Source of the DNA: Mariniblastus fucicola
Lineage (GTDB): Bacteria; Planctomycetota; Planctomycetia; Pirellulales; Pirellulaceae
Direction: 5' to 3'
Length of the DNA stretch: 64,000 nt
NCBI RefSeq assembly: GCF_008087665.1
Contig: NZ_CP042912.1
Coordinates: forward strand, 4,588,001-4,652,000
The stretch's first letter is position 1. Each line of letters starts with the position of its first letter. The translations under genes were made by a program, and so were the position numbers. The notes below the pieces were generated by a model that was not told the DNA's origin, made no database searches, and worked only from the letters and a program-made list of their open reading frames with translations. Below are positions 19,634 to 28,909 of the stretch, one piece after another.

Positions 19634-21175
19634 CTAAAAGTCGACCATGAAGCGGACACCGACGGCGTTGTACTCACCACCGACGTCCGTCGTCGCCGGA
19701 CGATTGATCTCGCCGAGAATGTAGTTGAACTGCATTCGGGCGTAGGGATTCCAGTACCAGTTGGTCGCGAAAGTAAGCGAGTCTCCCTGGCCTCCGATGA
19801 TGTCCTGATCCGTGAGGTCAGCCCACGAGTAACGAACTGCAGTTTGCCAGGCACCAAGACCACGTTTTACGTCGCCTTCACAGTCACGAACAGAAAAGAA
19901 GTTTTCGAATGGCTTAAGCCTTCCAAGCACGCCTCGCTCACGATTCCACGGCATATGCTCACCGGTCAGCATGTAGGCTGCCTGAACGTAGCCGCCATCA
20001 AAGCGAAGGTTCTCGCCGATCGCATCCACACGGTTCACGCCCACAGTCATGTATTCACCTGAAAGTTGAAACGCTCCCGCATTGAAGACGGCCTCAAGTC
20101 CCAGCAGATTGTTGGTGTCGGCTCCGAGAATTCGGCCCGTATCCAGCCAGCGATTCTTGTGACGCGATTCGGCTCGAGTCCGATAGCGAGCAGCATTGTC
20201 CGCAGTCGCTGTGCTTCCATCCGGCCAACCGTAGGATCCGGAAACACCGAGATGCAGATAGCCACGACCGCCGGACGTTTCATCGTACCAGGGAGTCAAC
20301 GCCAGTCGTCCGGCAATCTCGGGCTGATAGTGATCGCTGATGAAGCCGATGCCTTCCTGAGTCAATTCCTGATGCCATGCTCCGAATCGCCAGTTCGCTG
20401 TTTTGCTTTTATTGAAACCGTTGGACGAGATTCCGATACGGCGGGAGTCCTGGTTGAAAGCTTCAACGATATATGGTCGCTCAATAAAAATGTTGTAGCG
20501 ACTGCTATTGAGGTGATCGTAGCCGTAGGGGCGTTTGTGATTACCGATCAGAATGGTGTTAAACAGAGGGGTGTCGCGAAATCCGATGTATGCGTCCCGG
20601 TATGATGGATCGTTGCCTCCGGCAAATTCACCTTCGTACTTGTAGAACATGGTGTCATTCAGATCACCGCTAACTCCAATTCGCATCCGGCGAAACGCGA
20701 CACGATCCTCCGGATCTTCTCCTTCCAAAGCAGCGATTCCGTCTTCCGCATCCGGAAACGACCACCAGTCAAGATGGAGTCGTCCGAAGATCTTCATCTT
20801 TGGTTTTTTGTGTCCGCTGATGACGAAGCCGGGAATTTGACTATCAATATCTTCGATCGAATCGCCCTGAACTTTGACAGAAGACTCGATCGCGGTTAGG
20901 CGCTTGTCGAAGGCGGTATCGGACTTCCGAGAATCGTTGGCACGCTCATCATCAAGCTTCTCTTTGAGGTCGTATTCCAGCTCTTCCAACCGAGCTTTCA
21001 TCTCCTCAATCTGTTCCGCGAGCGAGGCCTCTTCCTGCCCCGCGGTACCATCATCCTGCAACTTCCGAAACGTCACGGGATACGCGTTGAAGTCCTGTGC
21101 GGTTGCATTTGACGTGAACGCCATTGCGGCCAAAGCAGCAACGGCAACGACGTAGTTTGAAATTATTCTGGGCAT
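19634..21175 (-). CDS. OprP/OprO-like outer-membrane porin
   Basis: This 513-residue outer-membrane beta-barrel is of the phosphate-selective porin O/P family. A signal peptide covers residues 1-26 (TSNATAQ). A coiled coil follows at about residues 45-85 (EEMKARLEELEYDLKEKL), as in trimeric porins. The barrel then begins with KIFGRLHLDWW and ends in the aromatic C-terminal strand VRFMVDF, the usual BAM recognition signal. GEFAGGNDPSYRDAYIGF is a typical family stretch. Ion selectivity cannot be read directly. It lies 67 bp upstream of the Cys-rich gene on the same strand, so the two may be cotranscribed. Confidence 0.87.
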   Translation of the reverse strand: MPRIISNYVVAVAALAAMAFTSNATAQDFNAYPVTFRKLQDDGTAGQEEASLAEQIEEMKARLEELEYDLKEKLDDERANDSRKSDTAFDKRLTAIESSVKVQGDSIEDIDSQIPGFVISGHKKPKMKIFGRLHLDWWSFPDAEDGIAALEGEDPEDRVAFRRMRIGVSGDLNDTMFYKYEGEFAGGNDPSYRDAYIGFRDTPLFNTILIGNHKRPYGYDHLNSSRYNIFIERPYIVEAFNQDSRRIGISSNGFNKSKTANWRFGAWHQELTQEGIGFISDHYQPEIAGRLALTPWYDETSGGRGYLHLGVSGSYGWPDGSTATADNAARYRTRAESRHKNRWLDTGRILGADTNNLLGLEAVFNAGAFQLSGEYMTVGVNRVDAIGENLRFDGGYVQAAYMLTGEHMPWNRERGVLGRLKPFENFFSVRDCEGDVKRGLGAWQTAVRYSWADLTDQDIIGGQGDSLTFATNWYWNPYARMQFNYILGEINRPATTDVGGEYNAVGVRFMVDF

Positions 21176-21521
21176 TACACCGACCGATTAATGCGAAAAT
21201 GGTGACACTTTGAGTATTTCGGACGGCTCCGGTTTCCAAGACAATTTAGAACGACAAGAATTATCAATTCCCGGAGAATGATCGGTCTCGACCATCAAAA
21301 GTGGCAGATTTTAAACCGGCAAGACGACGCAACCCGAAAACTCTAACGGGACGACCCATTTCAATCCTTCAGCCCGCACTTTGCCAATTTGACGATTTCT
21401 ACTGCAATTTTGCCTGACCGAAAAAGTCAACCAAAGCTGTCGGTTCACAGCATGTTCTCCAGAACAACGTTGGACTAACATGGGAGCATCAACCCTGACA
21501 TGACCTGACCGAAAGATTCTC
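21176..21521. other. Divergent promoter region between porin and DUF1080 genes
   Basis: About 345 bp separate two divergently transcribed genes for exported proteins. No gene-like frame or strong hairpin is visible, and I could not place promoter boxes with confidence. Confidence 0.4.
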
Positions 21522-23033
21522 ATGCTTCGATTCCTCGCACTGGCTTTACTGCTGGCGGGCTCAAACTGCTTCGCCAACGACTGGATTGAACTCAGCCAAG
21601 GCGATTCCCTTGATGGCTGGAAACAAGTCGGAGGTGAAGCAACTTTCGTTGTCAAAGATGGGGTCATCACCGGCACTACGGGTCCGGGAGATAACTCATT
21701 TCTAACGACGGGACCTTACTCCGATTTCGAGCTTGAATTCGAAGTTAAATGTGATCCGGAATTAAACTCTGGTGTTCAGATTCGCAGCCACCAATACGCC
21801 AAAGATTCGCCCCAGGAATCCAAACCCACGCGAATTCGAAAAACCGGCGAGACGTTTGGCTATCAATGCGAAATCCGCAGTGATGCGCAGGGCGATCACG
21901 GCTGTGCCGGGAATTTTTGGGATGAAGCTCGTCGCACAAGATGGCTGGACGATTCCATCGACGGGGCTGAAAAGCAGAAGGCGTACCGGCCTGGAGAGTG
22001 GAATCAGTTCCGTGTTCTTGCGAGGGGAAGTCACATTCAAAGCTTCATCAACGGAGTCGCTGTCGCCAATTTCAACGATGGCCGGGACGCATCGGGATTT
22101 ATTGGACTGCAGGTTCACAAGATCAAGCAAGGCACCGGTCCATTCAGCGTTTCGTGGCGAAATGTGAGAGTGCGTGAATTGCCCAAGGCCAAGCCTCTAT
22201 TGTTGGTCAGTGCTTCGTACGGCAAGAACATGATCGCGATCTGCGAGCTCGATGGGACGGTCGTATGGAAACACGAAACCGCTGGTCCGACAGAAGGACA
22301 CGCGGGACACCACGAAATTCAAATGCTTCCCAACGGCAATATTCTCTATCACGACGACTGGGATGTGGTCAAGGAAATGAAACTCGACGGCACGGAAGTC
22401 TGGAAGTACGCCAGCTCCAATGTTCATGCCTTTACGCGGTTGGCGGATGGCAACACGATGATCGCAGAGTCAGGTCGCCAGCGGATCATCGTGGTCGACG
22501 CGGAAGGAAGCATCGTCAATTCCACGCCACTCGGAGATCAGGGACGGGGTCACACGCGACAGGCAGAAGTTCTTTCCAATGGCAACTATCTGGTTTGTGC
22601 AGAACAGCCCGGTGTGGTCACGGAGTACGACGTCGAAGGTAACATCGTTTGGGAATACGAAATCGGAACTCGCGTTTACGGTGCGATTCGTCTGAGAAAT
22701 GGCAACACGTTAATCTGTTCGGGCAGCGGCAATTCAGTCGTTGAAGTTTCACCCGAAAAGAAAGTTGTTTGGGAGATCAAAGGCACAGTGCCCGAAACCA
22801 ACATTGATTTGAAATGGACCGCGTGCGTTAAGGAGTTGCCTGACGGGCAGATTGTCATCGACAATTGTCACGCCGGACCTGACAATCCGCAGTTAATCAA
22901 GCTCGACGCCAATCGAAAAGTCGTCTGGAACTTCAACCAGTTTGATTTGGTCGGCAACGGAATGGCTTGCTTTGACTACATCAATGGCGAACAAGCAGCC
23001 AAAGTCCGAGAAATCATAGCAGGGTTGAAATAG
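21522..23033 (+). CDS. Exported DUF1080 (3-keto-disaccharide hydrolase) and beta-propeller protein
   Basis: This 503-residue protein has a signal peptide at residues 1-19 (ending CFA). A DUF1080 jelly-roll domain spans about 20-225 (DWIELSQGDSLDGWKQVGGEATF, NSGVQIRSH). DUF1080 domains bind carbohydrate, and some hydrolyse 3-keto-glycosides. A C-terminal propeller of about 275 residues follows, with repeating blades ending in VVWKHE, EVWKYA, IVWEYE and VVWEIKG, similar to PQQ-like or arylsulfotransferase-type propellers. It stands alone and converges on the class III aminotransferase gene. The role is probably in breakdown of polysaccharide or glycoside, but the substrate is unknown. Confidence 0.82.
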   Translation: MLRFLALALLLAGSNCFANDWIELSQGDSLDGWKQVGGEATFVVKDGVITGTTGPGDNSFLTTGPYSDFELEFEVKCDPELNSGVQIRSHQYAKDSPQESKPTRIRKTGETFGYQCEIRSDAQGDHGCAGNFWDEARRTRWLDDSIDGAEKQKAYRPGEWNQFRVLARGSHIQSFINGVAVANFNDGRDASGFIGLQVHKIKQGTGPFSVSWRNVRVRELPKAKPLLLVSASYGKNMIAICELDGTVVWKHETAGPTEGHAGHHEIQMLPNGNILYHDDWDVVKEMKLDGTEVWKYASSNVHAFTRLADGNTMIAESGRQRIIVVDAEGSIVNSTPLGDQGRGHTRQAEVLSNGNYLVCAEQPGVVTEYDVEGNIVWEYEIGTRVYGAIRLRNGNTLICSGSGNSVVEVSPEKKVVWEIKGTVPETNIDLKWTACVKELPDGQIVIDNCHAGPDNPQLIKLDANRKVVWNFNQFDLVGNGMACFDYINGEQAAKVREIIAGLK

Positions 23034-23057
23034 GTGGCCTTCATTCCTGAAGGTCAC
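23034..23057. terminator. Hairpin between convergent genes
   Basis: GTGGCCTTCA and TGAAGGTCAC form a 10-bp stem with one G-T wobble around the loop TTCC. It lies exactly between the stops of the converging DUF1080 and aminotransferase genes. There is no strong T-run on either side, so its strength as a terminator is uncertain. Confidence 0.55.
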
Positions 23058-24376
23058 GTTTGCGACTTCAGCTTTTGAAAACCGGCAGCCAAACTTTCAA
23101 CCAGTTGATCAACTTCGTCTTTACCCAACACGGTTGAGAGCGCGGCGGAACAGGTGCCAATCATCATGAAACCATGGTGATAGAGATGGTCGACCAGAAA
23201 GTTAATCTTCTGGACTTCGTCAGCATCCTGCCAGGCCGAGCGATACTCAGTCGGCGTTTTTGATTTGAGATACACGCGGAACATTGATCCGGCTCCAGTG
23301 ACGCAAGCTTCGGTTCCAGTCGAGTGAATCGCCGCTTCGATCTCCTTGCGAGCATAGTTGCCCAGCAGATTCAGCTGCTCAACCGCGGCTCGATCAAATC
23401 GTTCCATCGCGACCAGACCGCCCGTCATCGTGATTGGATTCGCGGAGAAAGTACCGGAAAACGGAAACGGCAGACGGTCTTTCGTTGGATCCAAACAGGC
23501 CATGAATTCGTCTTTCCCAGCCAGCGCACCAACCGGAAACCCGCCGCCGATGATCTTTCCCAGAGACGTCAAGTCTGGCTGAACGTTTGGATACCAGTCG
23601 CAGGCTCCGCCGTATCCCATGCGGAACGAGATGACTTCGTCCAAAGCAAACAAAGCACCGTTCTCTGTCGTCCACGCCCGGATGGCTTCCATGAATTCCG
23701 GCGTAGCGGGAACCAGACCGGCACGATGCGGAAGAGGATCAATCATCACGCACGCCAGTTCGTCTTTGTGCTGATTCAGCAGGTCGATTGTTTGATCAAC
23801 GTTGTTAAACGGAACGATGACGACATCTTCGAGAGCACGCTGCGGCGTTCCTCTGGCCAACGGAACACTTGCAGGACTATCTGCCAAGCCCCAGTTTTCT
23901 GGCTTCGACTTTTGACTGACTTCTGCATAGTCGTACGTGCCATGGTAGGCACCTTCCGACTTGGCAATCTTTGGCCGACCGGTAATCGCACGTGCTGCTT
24001 TGATCATCGCCATCACGGCTTCGGTTCCGGAGTTCATAAACCGAATTTTCTCGAAGCTCTGGTTGCGGCTACAGAGGTGTTGAGCAAATCGCAACTCCGA
24101 TTCGGTTGCCATCGAAAACGCAGTCCCGCGTTGCAACTGTTCAGTGACCGCGCTGACGATCGCGGGATGAGCGTGACCATGAATCAGCGATGCCGTATTG
24201 TTGGCAAAATCTATACGAACCGTTCCGTCGATGTCGGTGACATGGCAACCGGTTCCGGCCGTGGCATAGTCCGGATGTGGCTTGCGGCAGATCATGTTGC
24301 GGCTAACCCCGCCGGGCAGAACTTTGATCGCCTCCGCGTACAGCGAACGACTTTTTGAATGGGTTTCCTCGCTCAT
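23054..24376 (-). CDS. Class III aminotransferase, glutamate-1-semialdehyde aminomutase-like
   Basis: This 440-residue PLP enzyme resembles glutamate-1-semialdehyde 2,1-aminomutase. LPGGVSRNM near the N-terminus, MNSGTEAVMAMIKAARAITGR, EGAYHGTYDY and SLGKIIGGGFPVGALAGK, with the PLP-binding Lys near residue 268, are visible. I start at the ATG at 24376; a TTG two codons upstream is less likely. Many such proteins outside heme pathways are aspartate-aminotransferase-family enzymes of unknown substrate, and no other heme gene is nearby. I therefore give no gene symbol. The 3' end overlaps the convergent hairpin. Confidence 0.82.
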   Translation of the reverse strand: MSEETHSKSRSLYAEAIKVLPGGVSRNMICRKPHPDYATAGTGCHVTDIDGTVRIDFANNTASLIHGHAHPAIVSAVTEQLQRGTAFSMATESELRFAQHLCSRNQSFEKIRFMNSGTEAVMAMIKAARAITGRPKIAKSEGAYHGTYDYAEVSQKSKPENWGLADSPASVPLARGTPQRALEDVVIVPFNNVDQTIDLLNQHKDELACVMIDPLPHRAGLVPATPEFMEAIRAWTTENGALFALDEVISFRMGYGGACDWYPNVQPDLTSLGKIIGGGFPVGALAGKDEFMACLDPTKDRLPFPFSGTFSANPITMTGGLVAMERFDRAAVEQLNLLGNYARKEIEAAIHSTGTEACVTGAGSMFRVYLKSKTPTEYRSAWQDADEVQKINFLVDHLYHHGFMMIGTCSAALSTVLGKDEVDQLVESLAAGFQKLKSQT

Positions 24377-24681
24377 TGGCAAACTCGTCGTGACTAAATT
24401 CCGTCTGGCTCTATGGCGGAGACAGGAGCCAAGTCAAAATCTAAAAGTGAATTCGAATCGTCGAGAGATTCGGCAGAGCTGAGGTTTCTCAAGCACCTGA
24501 AATTCGCAGCGGCGCCAAACAACTTGCTCGCTGAAGAAGGCATCGTTTTTATCAGAAGGGCTCTGCAGCGACTACGCTCGCACAGCGAAAATCTGCCTTT
24601 CAGTCCGCAATTTGCACTATTTTCGCCGGCGGATCATCAGCTTGGACGGCAGGAAGTGCCTTCCAACAAATCGCCCTGATC
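24377..24681. other. Intergenic region, no confident gene
   Basis: About 305 bp lie between the aminotransferase start and the end of the phosphatase/cytochrome gene. A plus-strand open frame of 88 codons (24413-24679) is present, but it has no recognisable domain and no credible ribosome site. I do not call it. Confidence 0.4.
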
Positions 24682-25635
24682 CTAATCGCGAAAATTTGCG
24701 TGGCAGGAGCGACACTCGTTCCCGATTTCTGTCACCATTTTGTCGGCAAGAGAAATGGGCTCGGCCGACATGGTTTTGCCGTAAAGGAATGTATGCAGCT
24801 GGAACGCATTCTGCTGAGATGTCTTCAGAAGTTCGGCGTATTCCTGACCGCGCCCCGAATCCACTCTCATCAGTTCCGCGAACTGCTCAGCCAAAAGCAG
24901 AGCTTCGTGGGAAGCATCGAGGTCCGGATGGGATTCAAGTTGCTGCCATTTGTTTTTTGAAAATCGCTTCAGTGCATCAAAGTGTTTTTCGGCCGCAACC
25001 ATGGATTGAACTTCTGGAGGCGTCGGCACCGTCGGCGAAAACTCGACCTCCAGGCTGCAGAGCGAATCCTCGTCATATTCAGATGCACCAGCCACAGATT
25101 GATAGAGCCCCTGATAGCGATCACTCGTGCCAGCCAGCTTCAGAAACTCTTCGCCTTTCTCTTTGGGCATATTCCCCAAACCAATGCTGGCCATAGCGGC
25201 GGCAGCAGGACTTCGATGGTGCCCATGATGGCAGTGAATGTAAACCGGACCCTCGAGTTCAATCAAAGCCTTGCAAAGCTTTTGAGCATGCTCGTCGCTG
25301 ACCCCGTCGTATCCGTGTGGCAAATGAACGTATCGCAAACCATGTTGTTCTGCCAATTCAACTTCTGGTTTGGCACCGTCAACCGAGATGACGGTTCGAA
25401 CGCCCATCTCCGTCAGCTTGGCAAAACCAGCTTCGCCTTCTGGCTGACCTCCAGAGTAGAGACCGTCGGAGACTTTCCAACAGTTCGGCAGTTCTTCCGC
25501 CGCAACCATCTCGAACACAGTTTCACTAACCGCATCGTTTCGGTGCACGAGTTTTTTGGGCGGAGCAACAACCAGCACCACTACAGAAACCATGAGAGCA
25601 GCAAGTATTGCGATGACGCCAAGTGTTCGGTTCAC
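24682..25635 (-). CDS. Membrane-anchored dual-specificity phosphatase fused to a cytochrome c'-like domain
   Basis: This 317-residue protein starts with a membrane anchor (residues about 5-24). A cysteine-phosphatase domain (about 50-190) follows, with the CX5R loop HCHHGHHRS: nucleophile Cys135 and Arg141. The last 110 residues are a helical region ending in CRSCHANFRD, a heme c attachment motif placed at the very C-terminus as in cytochrome c'. Both halves would face the periplasm. I use the GTG at 25635 because AGAGGA lies 6 bp upstream. The frame continues 28 codons further to an ATG without a ribosome site. Joining a phosphatase-type fold to heme c is unusual. Confidence 0.8.
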   Translation of the reverse strand: MNRTLGVIAILAALMVSVVVLVVAPPKKLVHRNDAVSETVFEMVAAEELPNCWKVSDGLYSGGQPEGEAGFAKLTEMGVRTVISVDGAKPEVELAEQHGLRYVHLPHGYDGVSDEHAQKLCKALIELEGPVYIHCHHGHHRSPAAAAMASIGLGNMPKEKGEEFLKLAGTSDRYQGLYQSVAGASEYDEDSLCSLEVEFSPTVPTPPEVQSMVAAEKHFDALKRFSKNKWQQLESHPDLDASHEALLLAEQFAELMRVDSGRGQEYAELLKTSQQNAFQLHTFLYGKTMSAEPISLADKMVTEIGNECRSCHANFRD

Positions 25636-25880
25636 GTTCGTCCTCTGAAGCGACGCTGTTTTCGGCCATAAGATCAATCCTATCTTAGCGGTGACTTCGG
25701 CTGAATTCACACGGTTCACCGTTTTGTAGCCAAATTGCTACGTGACTTACCCAGTCACAATTCTGACGGGCCAAATCCCAGGTGGCGTCAAAAGCCAAGC
25801 TGAAACCGAGTGCAAATCGTGGCATCCACGCTGCTGAGATTGCTGCGGTGGCGTGCGAAAGAAAATTCGCGAGAAAAAAG

Positions 25881-25969
25881 CGGACGGAGAGGGATTCGAA
25901 CCCCCGGTAGAGTTACCCCCACGCCGGTTTTCAAAACCGGTGCCTTAAACCAAGCTCAGCCATCCGTCC
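25881..25969 (-). tRNA. tRNA-Ser (anticodon UGA)
   Basis: Read on the minus strand, the 89-nt gene begins GGACGGATGGCTGAG and ends in TCCGTCC plus discriminator G. This gives a perfect 7-bp acceptor stem. The anticodon stem CCGGT/ACCGG encloses TTTGAAA, giving anticodon TGA. A long variable arm, as in all class II Ser tRNAs, precedes the GGGTTCGAATCCC T-arm. CCA is not encoded; a T-run follows the 3' end and may terminate transcription. Confidence 0.95.
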
Positions 25970-26337
25970 GGGATGTCGCAGTGTCAATTTGACCTCACCA
26001 AAAGGCTTAAACAAGGTCGACTGCTGTTCAGTTCCAGTTTGCCTTCTGCGTCTGATTCCGGCAAGATCAAAACGCCAAAAATCGCAGAGCTGCCCTGTGG
26101 AACAACTGAGGCGAAATCTTAGCAAAATCGGCGATCCAGACAAGCCATGTCCGGCCTTCTTGCTGATCTCGCACCGGAACGGACAGGGGCCGAAGAATCC
26201 GCACTCAGAACAGGGCAGGGCGATGCAGCAAATCGACATCGCCACTGCAAAGCTGGACAACGGTCGAATTGGACAAAATGCCGTTATGGCTCGCAAAATC
26301 GGCTCAAGGCCAGCACGCCGTTCCGACCGTCATCCAA
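25970..26337. other. Intergenic region between tRNA-Ser and the rhodanese gene
   Basis: About 370 bp with open frames on both strands, none with a recognisable domain, ribosome site or signal peptide. I see no attachment-site duplication of the tRNA 3' end here, and nothing that suggests a mobile element. Confidence 0.4.
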
Positions 26338-26829
26338 TTAGCGTACTGCTTCATACTTACGCGGAACGCGATTCCACACGCTATAGGTATGCACCCGGTT
26401 GGTTGCCTTGCCATCGGTTGTCGTTAAAGGCAGTTCGTTCTTACACCAATCCAGAATACTGCCTTTATAGTTCCAGGAGTTCCAACCCTTTTTCTTGAGC
26501 TGGTTTGCATAGCTGGCACTGCGTACTCCGGAGGTGCAATAGACGATGACCGCTTTTCCCTGATGCTGCTTGATTTCTTTCTCAAATTTGACTTTTGTAA
26601 TCGCACCCTTGATGACCGAGACTTTGGTTTCGGCAACCGAACGAACATCGACGATCACAAATTTATCTTTCTTGGTTTTGTCGCCCTGAAGCTGCCGGAT
26701 TTGATTTACCTTGACGACCGGAGCGGTCTGGATTTGTTTCGCATCCTGAGCGGAAACAATCGAATGTGATCCGAAGACCATCCACATCGCGACGATGACA
26801 ACCAAACTGTGGGTTCTTGAAAGCTGCAT
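26338..26829 (-). CDS. Exported single-domain rhodanese
   Basis: This 163-residue sulfurtransferase has a signal peptide (residues 1-25, ending IVSAQ), so it should act in the periplasm. The rhodanese domain carries VIVDVRSVAE and the active loop YCTSGVRS, with the persulfide-carrying Cys near residue 110. A conserved SILDWCKNELP-type ending follows. Rhodaneses move sulfane sulfur between thiols, cyanide, sulfite and thiosulfate. I start at the ATG at 26829, because the longer open frame adds 42 residues before an obvious signal peptide. It ends the run of sulfur genes on this strand. Confidence 0.85.
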   Translation of the reverse strand: MQLSRTHSLVVIVAMWMVFGSHSIVSAQDAKQIQTAPVVKVNQIRQLQGDKTKKDKFVIVDVRSVAETKVSVIKGAITKVKFEKEIKQHQGKAVIVYCTSGVRSASYANQLKKKGWNSWNYKGSILDWCKNELPLTTTDGKATNRVHTYSVWNRVPRKYEAVR

Positions 26830-27009
26830 TGAATTAAGTCCAAAACTAAAAGTATGATTCAAGGAAACGTTCCTTGCGATTCCATGTGATTTAATAACGT
26901 TCGTCCCGAAACCAGACCGCCTGACACCGTGCCCAAACAGTCTATCTGTCGCCACGTTTGATGTCAGGCAAACATATGGCGGAGCGTGTTTTTTTGAACA
27001 GACCTGGCA

Positions 27010-28680
27010 CTATGACTTCTCTTTCAGTTGGCCCGAGTTTTGAACCAGCCGAAAGCCGCCGCTGAGATTGGTCACGTCAAATTTGTGCTGCTGCAATAGC
27101 CGCGTGGCCATGTATCCGCGCAATCCGACGTGGCAATAGACGACGATCCGACGATCGCGAGGCAACTCGGCGAGGTTTTCGCGAAGCACTTCGAGAGGAA
27201 TGTTGCGAGCGTTTGGCAGATGGCCCCGAGCAAACTCCTGCTCTGAGCGAACGTCCAATAATTCGCTCTCGTTTGACTCCGAGATCGTGAGCTCGTCCCC
27301 CATGTGAACCACCGGGTGGTCGCCTCGCAGGACGCCCGATGCGACGAACCCCGCCATGTTAACCGGATCCTTGGCCGAACCAAACTGAGGAGCATAGCAA
27401 AGTTCGACTTCTTCGAGATCGTAGACCGACATGCCAGCCTGAATTGCCATCGAGATTACGTCGATCCGCTTGTCGACTCCGTTTGTGCCGACGGCTTGAG
27501 CTCCCAAAATACGTCCGTCGACTGAATCAAACAGCAACTTCAAAGTCATCTGTGTCGCGCCCGGAAAGTAACCGGCGTGGTCTTTCGGATGGATGTAGAT
27601 CTTCCTGAAAGCATGCCCCGACCGTCGCAACTGCTTTTCATTCTGACCCGTCATCGCAGCCGTCTGCCCAAACACGCCGACAACCGAAGTGCCTTGAGTC
27701 CCCCGGTATTTTGAACTGCGACCGCAAATGTGATCGGCGGCAATGCGGCCCTGGCGATTCGCCGGTCCAGCCAACGGAATTTGCGTCGGCTCGCCCGTTA
27801 CAAAATCACTCACTTCCGCCACATCGCCCACGGCGTAAATGTTCGGATCGTTTGTCTGCATGTGTTCGTTGGTGATGATCCCGCCGCGTGAACCAATCTC
27901 AAGTCCTGCGTCGACCGCCAGTTTGTTTACTGGCCGGACACCGATGCAAACCACGGCGAAACAGGCAGGCAACGTTCGCCCGGAATCCAGTTTTACAATC
28001 AAGTTGTTTTCATTCTGCGGACAACTGGCAAACTCTATCGCCGAATCGTTCAGCTGTAGCTTGACGCCTTTTTCACGCAGATGGTCTTCGAGCGGACGCA
28101 CCATCTCCATGTCCCAAGGGCTCAGGATTTGGCCACCCAATTCAACCAGCGTGACATCGAGTCCGCGGCGAATCAGATTCTCAGCGACCTCGACTCCAAT
28201 GAACCCTGCTCCGACAATTACCGCTCGTCGGCTGCATTGTGTCGTTACGAGATCGTGCATCCGGTCAGCGTCGCACAGGTCACGCAATTCCAGTACATGT
28301 GCGCCCTCAATTCCTGGAATTGGTGGGCGAAAGGGCGCTGCACCGGTGGAAAGAATCAGCCTGTCGTACGATTCGCAATACGTTTCGCCCGTCCCCAGGT
28401 TCTTGACTGACACTGACCGAGCATCACGATCAATACCGACGACTTCGTGGCGCGTCCGCACGTCGAGCCGATGTCGTTGTCGAAGCATCGCAGCCGGAGC
28501 CACCAGCAGTTTGCTTCGCGACTCAATTTCGCCGCCGACGTAATACGGAAGCCCACAGTTGGCAAACGAAGGTTCTGTGCCGCGCTCGATCAGTATGATC
28601 TCCGCATCCTCGTCCAGTCGTCTGGCTCGTGCCGCAGCGGAGGCTCCACCTGCCACAGCGCCTACAATCACAATTTTCAT
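27010..28680 (-). CDS. CoA-disulfide (persulfide) reductase fused to rhodanese
   Basis: This 556-residue NAD(P)H flavoprotein belongs to the CoADR-RHD family, which reduces CoA disulfide, CoA persulfide or polysulfide. FAD binds at VIVGAVAGGASAAARARRLDE. The single redox Cys lies in FANCGLPYYVGG near residue 43, and NAD binds near VIVGAGFIGVEVAENL. A C-terminal rhodanese domain (about 460-550) has DVRSEQEFARGH and the active loop YCHVGLRG. In Enterococcus a CoA-persulfide reductase of this type is part of a sulfide-stress regulon. Here a palindrome at 28814-28833 resembling the two near the arsR gene lies 134 bp upstream. The gene follows cydB after about 230 bp. Confidence 0.9.
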   Translation of the reverse strand: MKIVIVGAVAGGASAAARARRLDEDAEIILIERGTEPSFANCGLPYYVGGEIESRSKLLVAPAAMLRQRHRLDVRTRHEVVGIDRDARSVSVKNLGTGETYCESYDRLILSTGAAPFRPPIPGIEGAHVLELRDLCDADRMHDLVTTQCSRRAVIVGAGFIGVEVAENLIRRGLDVTLVELGGQILSPWDMEMVRPLEDHLREKGVKLQLNDSAIEFASCPQNENNLIVKLDSGRTLPACFAVVCIGVRPVNKLAVDAGLEIGSRGGIITNEHMQTNDPNIYAVGDVAEVSDFVTGEPTQIPLAGPANRQGRIAADHICGRSSKYRGTQGTSVVGVFGQTAAMTGQNEKQLRRSGHAFRKIYIHPKDHAGYFPGATQMTLKLLFDSVDGRILGAQAVGTNGVDKRIDVISMAIQAGMSVYDLEEVELCYAPQFGSAKDPVNMAGFVASGVLRGDHPVVHMGDELTISESNESELLDVRSEQEFARGHLPNARNIPLEVLRENLAELPRDRRIVVYCHVGLRGYMATRLLQQHKFDVTNLSGGFRLVQNSGQLKEKS

Positions 28681-28813
28681 ATTTATCTACTTCGGATTGT
28701 CATGGTACGGAATGCTTTCGCTGCTTTTGAACAACGAAGGCATCTCACATGCGACATCGTTTCAAAAACGACCAGGATTGGAGCCCGGACGAGTCTGCCC
28801 TTCAACTGTCTTT

Positions 28814-28833
28814 ATATCGAAATATCGACATAT
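28814..28833. promoter_or_regulatory. Candidate ArsR-family operator upstream of the CoA-disulfide reductase gene
   Basis: The minus-strand reading fits ATATnTCGAnnnnTCGATAT and matches the site at 39455-39474 at 15 of 20 positions. It lies 134 bp upstream of the reductase start. It is the weakest of the three similar sites because it is only partly palindromic. Confidence 0.5.
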
Positions 28834-28909
28834 TACAATTCCAGTTTCACAGAAAATCGACACGAGGACGATTTTTAGACGTCTTGTCACGACGGGCAAT
28901 TCGCAGCTA

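Noticed and set aside
23324-24358. A 344-codon plus-strand frame inside the class III aminotransferase gene
   Set aside because: The opposite strand encodes an intact aminotransferase; this frame shows no domain or start signal.
24413-24679. An 88-codon frame in the gap before the phosphatase/cytochrome gene
   Set aside because: No ribosome site, no domain and no signal; it is probably a chance frame.
25881-26337. A tRNA-associated integration site
   Set aside because: No copy of the tRNA 3' end, integrase or foreign gene block was found near tRNA-Ser.
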